From Nymphaea colorata (taxonomy: Eukaryota > Streptophyta > Magnoliopsida > Nymphaeales > Nymphaeaceae), in assembly GCF_008831285.2 (NCBI RefSeq), contig NC_045138.2:13156571-13220570 (forward strand): DNA of 64,000 nt, in the 5' to 3' direction. The number at the start of each line of letters is the position of its first letter. Position 1 is the first letter of the stretch. Position numbers and translations under genes: made by a program. This document shows, one piece after another, positions 62,601 to 64,000 of this stretch. Under the pieces are notes generated by a model. The model saw only the letters and a list, made by a program, of their open reading frames with translations. It ran no database searches and was not told the origin of the DNA.

Positions 62601-64000
62601 GCCAACTGGACGGGTAACGTTGTATTTTCGACAAAAAAATTACCTGCAAGAATATTGGAGAATAGTTGCTTGATATCTGTGCTTGTGATGAGCCAGCAAC
62701 TGAAGAGGTGAGTTGCGATCCAGAAGGTCCTCGGCCAGGCGAAGAAGATATGTTTCCACCTGAGGATTGTCGGGACAATTCATTCATGCCACTAGTCCCA
62801 AGAGCAGTAGGCATCCCCATCCGATCTGAAAAGGGATGTCCAAATGCAAGCCAATCTTTTTCTACAAGTGCCTGCGACAAAGATAGAACATAGAAATATG
62901 AATTTCACATCACAAAGAATAGGACTTCTCAATTTTCGGTAGCTGAAAGTGATTGCACGTTCAGCAATTGTACTGTTATCACTGTTTATGATAACCCACT
63001 TCTAAATCTGAATCAAACATTTCTGTTCGAACAGAACTTTTTACCATAAGATAGATATGCAATATGGAACATGGTTTTTCAGGTTGTCTTATACGTGTGT
63101 AAGCAAGAGTCATATAATTGATTCTGTTCTCCAAGTTCCACCAGATAAACACAAAAATTTGTAATTCCATACATGATACATGTGTAAGCAAGAGCTTTAT
63201 AATCTTTTCTCCAACTTCCACTATAGGTAACAGAGAGCAGATTTTTACAGTTTGTTATAGAACATGTAACAACAAATTGGAACTACTATCATTCCATTCA
63301 ACAACCAATCTAGTGACAGGACTTTCTCCCTCTTTCTCTCATCCTCTCTCTCAATGTTTATTGGCTCAGCCCGGCCACCTACCAGGTCAATCCAGTAGGG
63401 GCATTTGGTTATATCTAAAACTCAAAATGGTACTCCCAAAACTCTTTTGGCTCAGTACAGTCATGGGTCAAACAAGCCTTCGGCAAGTATGGTTGAGTAA
63501 ACTAAGGCAACTTTCGTGGTGACTTGGATGCTTGTAACAAGCCACAGCTCATGTTTGAACCAGGGAGACACATGCATCACAAGCTGGGAGATATGTGTAG
63601 CTAACAGACTTCTAGGAAAAAATTTAAGGTAATAGGGAAAAAATTTAAGTCAATAGGTACGGCACTTTTATGAAGTGGCAAGAATACCATAAAAGGAAAT
63701 GAGAGAAAGATTTTCTTTCTTTCTTACTCAGTTGACATCATTAAATAGTTGACATAATCCAATATGTGTTTGTGTGTATAACAAAATTTAATACTGAGGA
63801 AACTGTAAGATTTTGAGATATTACGCCAAACCGCTGGATTGAATCCTTTGTAGATGCGAGAAGAGAAGAAGAGGAGGTGACTGCATGTGCAATAGAGAGA
63901 AGAAAAGAGGGCAGCAACCGTGGCCCTTCCTCATTGTCATTAATATAACCTAATGTATGCTACAAGTAAATACAGAAAACAACAAGTATTTACAAGTATG
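59606..64000 (-). CDS. Myotubularin-like phosphatase, C-terminal exons (partial)
   Basis: Five exons on minus, 62644-62871, 61965-62024, 61779-61843, 60636-60915 and 59606-60127, have GT-AG borders and consistent phases and give 384 residues to the stop. They begin ALVEKDWLAFGHPFSDR and include WIDCISQLLRMYP, VDFLDCMLSCRFGNFL, GPLLPPAAALAPTLWPQFHLRWACP, a Lys/Glu-rich coiled-coil stretch and a C-terminal PFRTPEGCRWPDAGCA. These match plant myotubularins (AtMTM1/2 type), which remove the 3-phosphate from PI3P or the 5-phosphate-containing lipid PI(3,5)P2 on endomembranes. The catalytic Cys-x5-Arg loop and PH-GRAM domain would lie in exons beyond the window edge. From 62872 to 64000 I see only intron sequence, so that intron exceeds 1.1 kb. 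Confidence 0.92.

Overview
This is a plant nuclear window, almost certainly a flowering plant. Three host genes have GT-AG introns, there are two Ty1/copia retrotransposons and a third copia fragment, a badnavirus-like endogenous pararetrovirus lies next to plant-type TTTAGGG repeats, and the intergenic DNA is long, AT-rich and full of repeats. The species cannot be named from what I can see.

Layout. 0.9-2.4 kb (minus): a decayed kinesin-7 motor-domain gene with stops and frameshifts. 2.4-15.4 kb: gene-poor DNA with small repeats, namely a tandem array with an inverted partner (7.8-9.3 kb), a gag-like remnant (9.4-9.9 kb) and two ~0.5 kb direct repeats (10.2 and 13.0 kb). 15.4-20.9 kb: a ~306-bp tandem repeat array, interrupted by an LTR-less copia pol fragment and by an 808-bp hAT-like element with an 8-bp target-site duplication. 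20.9-25.3 kb: an endogenous badnavirus-like pararetrovirus (RT, RNase H, two extra ORFs, promoter with a 90-bp duplication, tRNA-Met primer site, ORF1-ORF2-ORF3 start), then a second RNase H piece in antisense, which abuts an interstitial telomeric repeat.

28.4-35.8 kb (minus): a complete 16-exon cytosolic pyruvate-kinase-family gene (527 aa deduced) of the subclass with altered active-site residues. 38.4-41.6 kb (minus): a copia element with 3' LTR but no 5' half, joined to an unidentified coding-like fragment. 42.6-47.6 kb (minus): a full-length copia element with 281-bp LTRs, inactivated by stops, frameshifts and a YVDD to YVND change. 53.7-56.1 kb (minus): a two-exon LRR receptor-like kinase matching PXC1, with HGN in place of HRD. 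59.6 kb to the window end (minus): the 3' part of a myotubularin-like phosphatase gene.

The pyruvate kinase and PXC1 genes are the neighbours At2g36580 and At2g36570 in Arabidopsis, as I recall the locus numbers. Here about 18 kb separates them, much of it filled by the two copia elements. The living genes do not form one pathway. The most unusual part is 15.4-25.3 kb, where satellite-like repeats, a pararetrovirus and telomeric repeats lie nested together.
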